In this document: positions 1-7,013 of the stretch, piece after piece
Layout of the letters: the number at the start of each line of letters is the position of its first letter
Position numbering within the stretch: position 1 is the stretch's first letter
Notes under the pieces: generated by a model
Database searches by the model: none
What the model was told of the DNA's origin: nothing
Seen by the model: only the letters and a program-made list of their open reading frames with translations
From: a virus
DNA length: 26,933 bases
Strand: one strand, 5' to 3'
IMG/VR virus record: IMGVR_UViG_3300025086_000185
Coordinates: 1-26,933 of that record
Program-made: the position numbers and the translations under genes

Positions 1-666
1 GATTTGACCACTTTCTCTTGCTTGAATTTGATCTATGGTTACATTACCACCAAAAAGATTAAGTGCTGATCCTGCCAATTGTTTTGTAAGAAGACCTATT
101 GCAGTTTCCGCAGTTAAACCTGATGCGGCTAATGCACCCTTGCCTGAGACTTCTAATTGCTTGATTGCCCCTTTAAAGTCATTCTTTCCTAGAAACTCCC
201 CTATTTTTTCCATAACGTCCATACCGAGTCCCAGACCAGCACCAACCAAGGTATTCATAGTGTCATCACTATAATTAACTGTGTTTCCGTCTTGCACATT
301 TGACGGCACTGGGAGTAAAACAGTTCCTAAAGGTTCTTTATTCGTATTTCTTCGAAATCCTTCTTGAGCGTCTCTAGTATAACTTTGGAAGGTAGTAATT
401 TTAGTTTCGCTTTCAACTGTTTCCTGATATGGAACAGTTATTTTGCCTTTACTTACCACCCCACTTGCATCAATTACTGTTTCGTCGTATTCATTACTTT
501 TAGTTATAGTGTCCGTTAGTGCTCTCGTTCCTTCTCCTCGCGCTATAGGAACATAGTCCATCATATCAATCTGTAGATAATCAGTACCATCCACAAACAT
601 TGTATATGGATATCGAAGAATATTTAAACCATTAAATCTCTTTCTACGATTACTTACAGCGGTCAT
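1..666 (-). CDS. 48: Baseplate tail-tube cap protein gp48 (partial, 3' end outside window)
   Basis: The first 222 residues of a protein read leftward off the window edge. The N-terminus (residues 16-40, ILRYPYTMFVDGTDYLQIDM) and the later segment 118-137 (LLPVPSNVQDGNTVNYSDD), then IDQIQARESGQI at 211-222, match the pattern I know from marine T4-like gp48/gp54 tube-cap proteins. In T4, gp48 sits on the baseplate hub and forms the platform from which the tail tube polymerises. A Gly/Leu/Met-rich, helix-like segment lies at 141-160. The ATG at 666 is preceded on the same strand by a late-promoter motif (689-699) and follows gp53 by 25 nt. It is the last visible gene of the leftward gp4-gp53-gp48 group. 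The alternative is gp54, which belongs to the same family; adjacency to gp53 favours gp48. Confidence 0.75.
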   Translation of the reverse strand, partial: MTAVSNRRKRFNGLNILRYPYTMFVDGTDYLQIDMMDYVPIARGEGTRALTDTITKSNEYDETVIDASGVVSKGKITVPYQETVESETKITTFQSYTRDAQEGFRRNTNKEPLGTVLLPVPSNVQDGNTVNYSDDTMNTLVGAGLGLGMDVMEKIGEFLGKNDFKGAIKQLEVSGKGALAASGLTAETAIGLLTKQLAGSALNLFGGNVTIDQIQARESGQI

Positions 667-688
667 TACATAACTACTTTCGTTTCCA

Positions 689-699
689 TATTTATTTAG
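689..699 (-). promoter_or_regulatory. T4-type late promoter for gp48
   Basis: On the minus strand the sequence reads CTAAATAAATA, which contains both CTAAATA and an ATAAATA core like the T4 late promoter consensus (TATAAATA). It overlaps the stop codon of gp53 and lies about 22 nt before the gp48 ATG, so gp48 can be transcribed independently of its operon partners. Confidence 0.55.
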
Positions 700-1039
700 T
701 CACCAATTTGGCATAGTTTATATTTTTTAGATCATCAAACTCATCAATATCAACAATATAGAGTTGTCCTGCCAATTCTGACCATGTATATGCTCTAGAT
801 TGTCCCCAATGAAAATTAATACCAACAAATCCCCACTGATAAACTCCGGTGCAGGCAACTAGTGGATGTTGATCATATGTAATGTTAGGAGTCTTGGCAT
901 TATAGACAAAAGTATAATACCCACCAACATCAGGGACGGGCGTGACTGTTCTGTTGAGAGCACTCATGATTTCCATCATCTGCTCTTCAGGGTCAGTCAT
1001 ATTAATAATATCATCTTTAATTCTTTCGATACGATTCAT
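692..1039 (-). CDS. 53: Baseplate wedge protein gp53
   Basis: A 115-aa protein whose residues 41-98 carry the block typical of marine T4-like gp53: YYTFVYNAKTPNITYDQHPL, then QWGFVGINFHWGQ and YTWSELAGQLYIVD. In T4, gp53 is the wedge component that joins wedges to one another around the hub in the last step of baseplate assembly. It is shorter than T4 gp53 (about 196 aa), as is usual in the marine relatives. The start ATG overlaps the gp4 stop codon (ATGA at 1036-1039), so translation is coupled. An AGGA lies a few bases upstream of the start. The family call rests on recalled motifs, not a search. Confidence 0.8.
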   Translation of the reverse strand: MNRIERIKDDIINMTDPEEQMMEIMSALNRTVTPVPDVGGYYTFVYNAKTPNITYDQHPLVACTGVYQWGFVGINFHWGQSRAYTWSELAGQLYIVDIDEFDDLKNINYAKLVTK

Positions 1040-1473
1040 CTAATTCCTAACTCATCTTCTGTAAGAATTTTAAACTCCCACTGTCTATCTTCACAGAACT
1101 CTCTTGCTGCTTTCCACTTTGCCTGATTCTTGGCATACTCACAAACTTCATAGATGTATCCCTTCGTCTTTCTTTTCTGAACTTTGGGTTCAATACATTG
1201 TTTCTTTGGTTTGATTTCAATCACATATTTTTTAATCTTTCCACCTTTTTCTACAACTTTGATATAAAAGTCCGGAAAGTATCTATGATATCTATTATCA
1301 ATTGGTGAGACATATGGTAGTGCAATCTCTTCACTTCCCCATTCTAATATATTCTCATTACTATCACAATATTTCATGAACTTTAATTCCCATAAAGATC
1401 TATAGATGATATTGGTATGATCACCTCTATACTTGTTAGGATATGAAGGACGATATTTTCCCTTATAAGACAT
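1036..1473 (-). CDS. 4: Head completion protein gp4 (gp50/65 type), nuclease fold
   Basis: A 145-aa protein close in pattern to T4 gp4: KGKYRPSYPNKYRGD near the N-terminus, IIYRSLWELKFMKYCD at 22-36, WGSEEIALPYVSPID at 45-59 and HRYFPDFY at 63-70. gp4 is needed to finish the DNA-filled head before tail joining. The fold looks like a PD-(D/E)xK/TnsA-type nuclease. Visible candidate metal-site residues are E29, D68 in PDF, and E86-x-K88 in VIEIKP. It is the first gene of the leftward group, starting right at the divergent promoter region; the ATG is embedded in the promoter motif of the opposite strand. Length equals the T4 protein (about 150 aa). Confidence 0.85.
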   Translation of the reverse strand: MSYKGKYRPSYPNKYRGDHTNIIYRSLWELKFMKYCDSNENILEWGSEEIALPYVSPIDNRYHRYFPDFYIKVVEKGGKIKKYVIEIKPKKQCIEPKVQKRKTKGYIYEVCEYAKNQAKWKAAREFCEDRQWEFKILTEDELGIR

Positions 1474-1480
1474 CTAAATA
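1473..1480 (+). promoter_or_regulatory. Late promoter motif for the rightward tube/hub operon
   Basis: TCTAAATA, a variant of the T4 late motif TATAAATA, lies 34 nt before the GTG start at 1515. The same spacing (33-34 nt) recurs before the genes at 14388 and 20171. It shares its first base with the gp4 start codon on the other strand. Confidence 0.6.
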
Positions 1481-1506
1481 ACTAATAATATAGGACTCTC
1501 ATAAGG

Positions 1507-1514
1507 TATTTAGA
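1507..1514 (-). promoter_or_regulatory. Late promoter motif for the leftward gp4-gp53-gp48 group
   Basis: The minus strand reads TCTAAATA, the exact inverted copy of the motif at 1473-1480, and sits 33 nt before the gp4 ATG. It abuts the GTG start of the rightward gene. The two motifs point inward toward each other, so each transcript would start inside the 26-nt spacer and cross the other's motif. Confidence 0.6.
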
Positions 1515-2693
1515 GTGGCAAATAGAATAGTCAAAAAATTCTCTATGAGGAGTATGAGAGAGGTAGTAGGAGACCTTTCTCAAACTAATCATTATATGGT
1601 CAGTTTTTCTACTTTGAATAATACTCTTATGAGTTATATTCAAACGAAAATAGGTTTTCAGGAAGATGTAAGATTATTTTTATCAAGAAAAACTGGTCTT
1701 CTTTGTTCCGAAGCATCACTACCAACAAGTTCACTTGCAACCGGAGAGGTTCGAGATAATTTTATGGGAATTCCTCAAGAATTTGCCCATACTCGTTTAT
1801 ATACTGATATTGATTTCACATTTTATGTTGATACTAATTATGTCAACTTAAGAATATTTGAATCATGGATGGATTATATTTCTGGTGGTAGTGGAGCAGA
1901 TGAATTAACTGAAAATTATTATAGGAGAATGACATACCCAAGCACTTATAAAGTTCAAACGATGTTCATCTCAAAGTTTGAAAAGGATTTCAACTCTCAA
2001 ATAGATTATCAGTTCATTAATGCATTTCCAAAATTAGTCACGGCGATTCCGGTTGCTTATGGTGCCGCAGATTTATTAAAAGTAACCGTGCAATTTTCAT
2101 ATGATCGATATATTGTAAATCCCAGAGGATCAATCAAAAAAGCAAATATAAGTGAATTTAGTGATATTCCTCGTATAGCAAATGATGTAGCACCAACGCA
2201 AGGTTTGGAAGTGAGAGATAAGAAAGTTGTAGTTGCAAATCCTGAAGGAGGCACTGCGGCAACTCCCCAGGATGCAGCACCACCTGGTGTCCCGGAACAA
2301 AATGATAATACTGAAACTCCCCCACCTGTAACTCCACCTGTAACTCCACCTGGAGGAGGTCCACCTCCTCCTCCTACGAAGGAAAGAACCGCAGGTGATC
2401 AGGCAGTAACACAAAATACATCCAATCTTAACTATGGAATTCCCAATGGGGGAGAAAGATTCTTCACAGGATCCGATGGTAAGGGTTATAGAGCCAAACG
2501 TTTCGGTAATAATGTTGTAATCTATTCAGACTATAAAGGTATTGGAAACTTTGGAAACTTGTTTGATAAAGAAATTACATCTACAAAAACTAGAACAACA
2601 ACTGGTAATGGTTGGCTTTGGAATGATCTTAAAAATGTATCTGAAAAGGGAGGATTAACCGGAAGTAATTTTAGAGATTCTCTAAGTTTCTAA
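1515..2693 (+). CDS. 54: Baseplate tail-tube initiator-like protein (gp54 type, tail-tube fold) with Pro-rich extension
   Basis: 392 aa with a GTG start (AAGG at 1503-1506 is the only Shine-Dalgarno candidate). Residues about 20-205 look like the beta-barrel tube fold shared by gp19, gp48 and gp54; the segment 150-200 (FISKFEKDF, then IDYQFINAFPKLVTAIPVAY and LLKVTVQFSYDRYIV) is characteristic. In T4, gp54 binds the gp48 cap and nucleates the tail tube. Its position next to gp48 and gene 26 agrees with the T4 gene neighbourhood 26-51-27-28-29-48-54. Residues 250-290 form a Pro/Thr/Gly-rich linker built on a PPVT repeat, followed by a separate 100-residue C-terminal domain that I do not recognise. 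The extension makes it longer than T4 gp54 (320 aa). It could instead be annotated simply as a tail-tube-like structural protein. Confidence 0.6.
   Translation: MANRIVKKFSMRSMREVVGDLSQTNHYMVSFSTLNNTLMSYIQTKIGFQEDVRLFLSRKTGLLCSEASLPTSSLATGEVRDNFMGIPQEFAHTRLYTDIDFTFYVDTNYVNLRIFESWMDYISGGSGADELTENYYRRMTYPSTYKVQTMFISKFEKDFNSQIDYQFINAFPKLVTAIPVAYGAADLLKVTVQFSYDRYIVNPRGSIKKANISEFSDIPRIANDVAPTQGLEVRDKKVVVANPEGGTAATPQDAAPPGVPEQNDNTETPPPVTPPVTPPGGGPPPPPTKERTAGDQAVTQNTSNLNYGIPNGGERFFTGSDGKGYRAKRFGNNVVIYSDYKGIGNFGNLFDKEITSTKTRTTTGNGWLWNDLKNVSEKGGLTGSNFRDSLSF
2325..2353 (+). repeat. Short tandem repeat encoding Pro-Pro-Val-Thr
   Basis: A 12-nt unit (ccacctgtaact) is repeated a little over two times and extends into a Pro/Gly run. 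It forms the flexible linker between the tube-fold domain and the C-terminal domain of the gp54-like protein. Confidence 0.6.
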
Positions 2694-2705
2694 TAAAATA
2701 ACCCC

Positions 2706-2713
2706 CATAAATA
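2706..2713 (+). promoter_or_regulatory. Late promoter before gene 26
   Basis: CATAAATA, an exact match to the NATAAATA late consensus, lies in the short gap after the gp54-like gene and 27 nt before the gene 26 ATG. Confidence 0.65.
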
Positions 2714-2740
2714 AAATTACTGACTTGTATTACACATACT

Positions 2741-3463
2741 ATGCCTTTACCCAAGATTAATACACCGACCTATGAGTTGGTGTTGCCTTCTACCGGAAAG
2801 AAGATTAAATATAGACCTTTCCTTGTAAGAGAAGAAAAAATTCTTATTATGGCAATGGAATCTGAAGACATGAATCAGATTACCAGTGCGATCATTCAAA
2901 TCATTAGTGATTGTCTTCTTGCAAAAGATATTAAAGTAGAATCTTTGGCAACTTTTGATATGGAATATTTGTTTTTGAATATTCGTGCAAAGTCTGTTGG
3001 TGAAACAGTAGAGGTTAATGTGACTTGTCCTGATGATGGGGAAACTCAAGTTGAGATGTCAATCAATATTGATGACATCAAAGTTAAAAAAACTAGAGGA
3101 CATAAGAATATTGTCAAACTTGATGACAATCTCTCGATGAAACTTAAGTATCCATCACTCGATCAATTTATTGAAAACAATTTTGATACTGGTGAATCAT
3201 CTAATGAGATTTCTCAATCACTTTCAATGATTACTTCTTGTATTGAAATGGTTTATAATGAAGAAGAAAGTTGGGAAGCATCCGATTGCACCACGGAAGA
3301 ACTAAATGATTTTGTGGAGCAAATGAATACCAAACAATTCAAACAGATTGAGAATTTTTTCACCACAATGCCAAAATTATCACATAAAATTGCGGTTAAA
3401 AATCCAAAAACTGGTGTAGAGTCTGAAGTTCTCCTTGAAGGGTTAGCAGCTTTTTTCAGTTAA
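2741..3463 (+). CDS. 26: Baseplate hub assembly protein gp26 (T4_baseplate family)
   Basis: 240 aa with the family's N-terminal signature: YELVLPSTGKKIKYRPFLVR at 11-30 continuing EEKILIMA, then DMEYLFLNIRAKSVGE at 73-88 and a TCPDDGE segment at 95-101. In T4, gp26 is required for hub formation. Its location immediately before the tape-measure genes is also that of tail assembly chaperones in other long-tailed phages. The last codons read GCT TTT TTC AGT TAA, which contains an in-frame -1 slippery heptamer (3451-3457). A shift there would replace the last residue and stop with Q-L-S and continue into the 59-aa frame, giving a predicted 301-aa product (239 + 3 + 59). Without the shift the normal 240-aa protein is made. 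Confidence 0.8.
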   Translation: MPLPKINTPTYELVLPSTGKKIKYRPFLVREEKILIMAMESEDMNQITSAIIQIISDCLLAKDIKVESLATFDMEYLFLNIRAKSVGETVEVNVTCPDDGETQVEMSINIDDIKVKKTRGHKNIVKLDDNLSMKLKYPSLDQFIENNFDTGESSNEISQSLSMITSCIEMVYNEEESWEASDCTTEELNDFVEQMNTKQFKQIENFFTTMPKLSHKIAVKNPKTGVESEVLLEGLAAFFS

Positions 3464-3494
3464 GTATGGCTCATACCAATCTTGAGTCATACTT
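3451..3494 (+). promoter_or_regulatory. Predicted programmed -1 ribosomal frameshift signal
   Basis: In the gene 26 frame the heptamer T TTT TTC occupies 3451-3457, the X XXY YYZ form. After a 4-nt spacer, bases 3462-3473 pair with 3483-3494 in 12 consecutive pairs (eleven Watson-Crick, one G-U at 3469/3487) closing a 9-nt loop. The gene 26 stop codon (3461-3463) lies at the foot of the stem. The frame entered by slipping back one base is exactly the frame of the 59-aa ORF, whose ATG (3466-3468) lies inside the stem and has no Shine-Dalgarno sequence. The layout is seen directly; the function is inferred from established -1 frameshift sites such as lambda gpG/gpGT. Confidence 0.75.
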
Positions 3495-3645
3495 TAAGAT
3501 TAATTTTGCTTTGATTCAGCATCATAAATATTCATTAACAGAGATTGAAAACATGATTCCTTGGGAGAAGGACATTTATCTGGCACTACTTCAACAGTAC
3601 ATTGAAGAAGAAAACTTAAAGGCACAACAAAAGAGTGGAAACTAA
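3466..3645 (+). CDS. 59-aa ORF, probably expressed as -1 frameshift extension of gp26 (gp51-position; tape-measure chaperone-like)
   Basis: The ORF begins M-A-H-T-N-L-E-S-Y-F and has the helical core EIENMIPWEKDIYLALLQQY at residues 26-45, ending in an acidic-basic tail EEENLKAQQKSGN. The pattern of a conserved Pro-Trp/aromatic-Glu followed by an amphipathic helix resembles the short second ORFs of tail assembly chaperone pairs. By position it corresponds to T4 gene 51 (hub assembly catalyst), but T4 gp51 is much longer, so I give no symbol. No Shine-Dalgarno is visible and the ATG is buried in the hairpin described above, so translation as a gp26 fusion is more likely than free initiation. 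The 3' end overlaps the next gene by 11 nt, and it contains a CATAAATA at 3523-3530. Confidence 0.7.
   Translation: MAHTNLESYFKINFALIQHHKYSLTEIENMIPWEKDIYLALLQQYIEEENLKAQQKSGN
3523..3530 (+). promoter_or_regulatory. Possible intragenic late promoter before the tape-measure-like gene
   Basis: CATAAATA matches NATAAATA exactly but lies within the 59-aa ORF, 104 nt before the next start (3635). The spacing is unlike the other motifs here (22-34 nt), so it could be a chance match in AT-rich coding sequence. Confidence 0.25.
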
Positions 3646-5236
3646 TCTAGGGCAGCAAACACCAAAACTAAATGTCACGAATGTCTCATCGGCAGTATTC
3701 GGAAAGGATGGTTCTGCTTTAGGCGAAGAAAGTAAAATTGGTAAACTTTCTCGTATCGTAAGAACCACTCGTCTTAAAGTAAATCAGGTTGAAAAAATTC
3801 TTCCAGAGCATCAGCAATTAATTGGTTCAAATGCAACAAAAATTAAATCAAATACTGAAAACATAAAAATTAATGCAGATAAAATTACACGACTGAAGAA
3901 AATACTTCAAAACCAAAAAAGTGATATAGGAAAAAAATTACCAGACAGCACAGAAAAGAAAGATAAGGCACAATTAAATACTACACTATCAGAAACCAAT
4001 AGAATTCTTGTAGAAATTCAAAAGCAACTTGCACAGGATTTTGGTGCAAGAGAGCAAGAAGCAAAAGAAGAAAGTGAAGATGCAAAAGAAGCAACATCTA
4101 AACAAAGATTTAAACGAGAAGAAACTGCACTAGAAAAATCTGCAAAATCTATAGTTTCTACGGCCAAAAAAGCAACTAAAAAAGTTGCATCTCCTCTTGG
4201 AAATATTTTTCAAAAAATATTAGCGTTCATAGGAATTCTTGGTAAAGGTATAGCACTTAATGCTGCTTTTGCATGGTTCCAAGATCCAGAAAATCAGAAA
4301 AAAATAACTAAGTTTTTTAATATTTTAAAAGAAAACTGGAAGTTACTGCGAAATATATTTTTGACTGTTGTTGCTGCTGGTGTAATAATAAAAGTGGTAG
4401 GTGCTCTCACAGCGATAGGAGGTGTCCTTGCATTTTTAGCTAATCCAGTAGTACTAGCTTCATTAGCACTTCTTCTTGGAGCTTTATCTATTCCATTTAT
4501 TATGGATAAAATTAGTGCGGACGAGAGAAAAAAAACATTTGGTGAAGGGAATATGGATAAAGGACTTTTTGTTACTCGGGCATTGAATAATTATGGAAGA
4601 AAGGCTACTAAAAAAAATAGAGAAGAAAACCTGTCGGATCAGGAACAAAGAGAATATTTGATGTTGCAAAATTATAATAAAATGCTACAGGATAGGCAAA
4701 GAGCCAATCAAGACTTGTTTGCCGCAAGAAAAAATAAAAAAGGTGCAGAGGTTATTTCTGGTTTAGAGCAACGACTTCAAGGTATTGACAAAGATTTAAC
4801 TATGTTTGAGCGTGGAGAGGGGGGAGTTAAGATTCAGGGGCAAACTGTGGGAAAACTTTTTGAAGTTTTTAAAGCAACCGGACTTGTGCCACAAACTTCT
4901 TTATCCAAGTCGGGATTACAATATAGAGCAGAGGGTGGTCCTGTAATGGCAGGAAATACATATCTAGTAGGAGAAAACGGACCAGAATTATTCTCTCCAA
5001 ATATTGATGGATCTATTGTCAATAATATGAGAACAGAGAAAATATATCAAATGCTTGCATCAGGAAAGAAGGGTAGAACTAGAATTGTAAATTTACCACC
5101 ACAAGTAATTGAAGGTCCAAAACCAGAGGTAAATGTGAATCAAGGTCCTGCAACTAAAGCACCCACAATATCAAGTTCTAATCCGTTCGATGGTTCGAGA
5201 TTAGTAACCCCTGAAATTTACGGAATATCGGTGTAG
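3635..5236 (+). CDS. Tape-measure-like tail protein with coiled coils and membrane-type segments
   Basis: 533 aa, GTG start overlapping the previous ORF by 11 nt. Residues 35-175 are charged, Lys/Glu-rich and strongly coiled-coil-like. A Lys/Ala stretch at 165-185 is followed by SPLGNIFQKILAFIGILGKG (186-205) with LNAAF, then two or three hydrophobic spans at about 241-289. Residues 432-455 carry a motif seen near the end of many tape-measure proteins: EGGPVMAGNTYLVGENGPEL, then FSP. The C-terminal 60 residues are Pro/Asn-rich. Such proteins set tail length and are released into the host envelope during DNA injection. T4's tape measure gp29 is 590 aa, a comparable size. The gene follows the presumed chaperone pair, as tape-measure genes do in other phages. 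The direct gp29 equivalence is unproven; the neighbouring 588-aa protein shares part of the architecture. Confidence 0.6.
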   Translation: METNLGQQTPKLNVTNVSSAVFGKDGSALGEESKIGKLSRIVRTTRLKVNQVEKILPEHQQLIGSNATKIKSNTENIKINADKITRLKKILQNQKSDIGKKLPDSTEKKDKAQLNTTLSETNRILVEIQKQLAQDFGAREQEAKEESEDAKEATSKQRFKREETALEKSAKSIVSTAKKATKKVASPLGNIFQKILAFIGILGKGIALNAAFAWFQDPENQKKITKFFNILKENWKLLRNIFLTVVAAGVIIKVVGALTAIGGVLAFLANPVVLASLALLLGALSIPFIMDKISADERKKTFGEGNMDKGLFVTRALNNYGRKATKKNREENLSDQEQREYLMLQNYNKMLQDRQRANQDLFAARKNKKGAEVISGLEQRLQGIDKDLTMFERGEGGVKIQGQTVGKLFEVFKATGLVPQTSLSKSGLQYRAEGGPVMAGNTYLVGENGPELFSPNIDGSIVNNMRTEKIYQMLASGKKGRTRIVNLPPQVIEGPKPEVNVNQGPATKAPTISSSNPFDGSRLVTPEIYGISV

Positions 5237-5240
5237 TATT

Positions 5241-7007
5241 ATGCCTTTACCTCTATTAGGACTAGCATTAGGAGCAGGAAAAGCAATAGTCGGCGGAGTA
5301 GCAAAGGCAACTTCTGTAGGTGCAAAAGTTGCTGTATCTGGAGCAAAAGTTGGTGCCAAAGCATCGGTATCAACGGGTAAATTTTTTGCAAAGAGTGGTG
5401 CTAGAGTTGCTCGTGGTGGCGTTAAAATTGCAAGACAAGGTGGTAAACAAGTTGTAAAAGGTTCAAAATTTTTCAAAAAGAAAGTTGTTGGTGGCATCAC
5501 AAAAAGATTAAAACAAAATGCAACTAATCTTCGAGATTCTCTCAAAAAAGCAAATAAAAATCAGGATAAATTGAGAACCAAGAAGCAACAGAGAGAGGAA
5601 AAAACAAAAAGTCTTAATAAGAAAAGAGAAAAAGAAAAAGAATTAGAGTCAAAACAATCTAATGCTCGTGGAAATAAACTTAAAAATCTTTTGGCAAAAG
5701 CTCCTTTAGGTATTTTTGATAAATTATTTTCTCTTGGTGGATTATTGCTTGGTGGCATTCTTATTAATGCAGCACAGGGTCTTATAGAGAAAGGCAAAAA
5801 GTTCATGAAAGACAACAAAGAACTTTTTGATACTATTGGAAACTTTTTAACTGGTGTAAAAGATGGTGTTGTTGGATTCTTTGACTCTTTTACTGGATCA
5901 TATGCAAAAGAAAATGCCTTTGATGATTTTGCAAAATTTAGTGATGATGGCACATTACAAAGTGGTAAACTCAAAGATGTGGCAGATATCTATAATGGTT
6001 TTGGTGACTTCATTAATAAAATTGAAAAAGTATTGGGTGGAAAAGGAACCACAGGTAATTTTTTAAAAACGGGTACAGTTCTTGCAAAACAGGGTGGTAA
6101 AACAGGGACCAAAAATTTAACCACCGGAGAATTTACACCGAGAGCATTTACTAAAGAAGAACAAGAAAGATTTGATAGAATGCAAAGTGGTGGATCTGCA
6201 TCAGCACAACCAGCAGAAGCAGGTAAAGAAGATCAATTATCCTATGATAAATCAACAGGACCAGCTGATCCTGCTCACGGTGCCGGATCTAATAGTCCCC
6301 AAAGTAAAACTGGATTTGTTTCAGGAGCAGGTAATACAGGTAGAAAAATATTTTTACATTGGAGTGCCGGTAGTTATACTAATGCATATAATGCATATCA
6401 TTCAATAGCTCTGGGTGATGGTAGTATTGTTCGACATACTCCATATGATCAAGATAAATATGCTCATACTAAAGGGGCAAATAAAGGTAGTGTCGGATTG
6501 GCAATTGCTGCAATGGGAGGTAAAGGTGTTGGTGAAAATAATTTTGGAGCATTCCCTCCAACAAAGAAACAACTTGATGCCATGGTTTATGAAGCAGCAA
6601 GACTTGCCGTTGATTGGGGATGGTCAGAGGCAACAATCGATTCAAATGTTCGCACTCATGGAGAATGGGAAAGGTATGCAACAAGAAATAATTTACTTCC
6701 CGGAAGACCTCAAAGATGGGATGTAGATAAGTTAAGGCAATCTGATCCAAACGTAGATACGAGTAAGATATTAAGTGGTGGTGGAAATGAACTTCGCCAA
6801 AGAATAAAAGCAACTTTCAAACTAATAAAGCAACAAGCAAACATATCATCTTCAACAGTTCCAACTGCCGCTGATATATCACCCACTGAAAATCAAACTC
6901 TAACAGCAAGTGCAATAAGTCAAGAGGATGATGTGGAAAATACGATCTTTGTACAAACAGTTGTTAAAAATAATTATATTCCAGTCCCGACAACAACCTT
7001 AACATAA
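5241..7007 (+). CDS. Tail protein with tape-measure-like N-terminus and N-acetylmuramoyl-L-alanine amidase domain
   Basis: 588 aa, starting 4 nt after the previous stop. Residues 1-95 are unusual: Gly/Ala/Val/Lys repeats (GAKVAVSGAKVGAKASVS at 27-44) without acidic residues. Residues 98-148 are a Lys/Glu coiled coil. Residues 155-180 (PLGIFDKLFSLGGLLLGGIL) are a hydrophobic span matching the PLG-IF segment of the preceding protein. Residues 368-500 form an Amidase_2/PGRP-type domain. The candidate zinc ligands are H373 in FLHWSAG, H473 in RTHGEWERY and D494 in QRWDVDKL, with the supporting H409 and N413 in YAHTKGANKGS. This domain cuts the amide bond between MurNAc and the stem peptide. A linker of Gly/Ser/Pro (315-365) precedes it. 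The likely job is local peptidoglycan opening during infection, carried in the tail, rather than host lysis, since no holin is adjacent. Confidence 0.75.
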   Translation: MPLPLLGLALGAGKAIVGGVAKATSVGAKVAVSGAKVGAKASVSTGKFFAKSGARVARGGVKIARQGGKQVVKGSKFFKKKVVGGITKRLKQNATNLRDSLKKANKNQDKLRTKKQQREEKTKSLNKKREKEKELESKQSNARGNKLKNLLAKAPLGIFDKLFSLGGLLLGGILINAAQGLIEKGKKFMKDNKELFDTIGNFLTGVKDGVVGFFDSFTGSYAKENAFDDFAKFSDDGTLQSGKLKDVADIYNGFGDFINKIEKVLGGKGTTGNFLKTGTVLAKQGGKTGTKNLTTGEFTPRAFTKEEQERFDRMQSGGSASAQPAEAGKEDQLSYDKSTGPADPAHGAGSNSPQSKTGFVSGAGNTGRKIFLHWSAGSYTNAYNAYHSIALGDGSIVRHTPYDQDKYAHTKGANKGSVGLAIAAMGGKGVGENNFGAFPPTKKQLDAMVYEAARLAVDWGWSEATIDSNVRTHGEWERYATRNNLLPGRPQRWDVDKLRQSDPNVDTSKILSGGGNELRQRIKATFKLIKQQANISSSTVPTAADISPTENQTLTASAISQEDDVENTIFVQTVVKNNYIPVPTTTLT

Positions 7008-7013
7008 TATAAA

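Noticed and set aside
35-274. 79-codon plus-strand open frame at the left edge
   Set aside because: It is antisense to gp48, which has family motifs over the same region.
3523-3530. Treating the internal CATAAATA as a firm promoter
   Set aside because: It is coding sequence and 104 nt from the next start, unlike the 22-34 nt spacing of the other late motifs; kept only at low confidence.
6172-6726. Plus-strand out-of-frame open frames inside the amidase gene
   Set aside because: Ile/Met/Gln-rich shadows of the amidase coding frame with no start signals.
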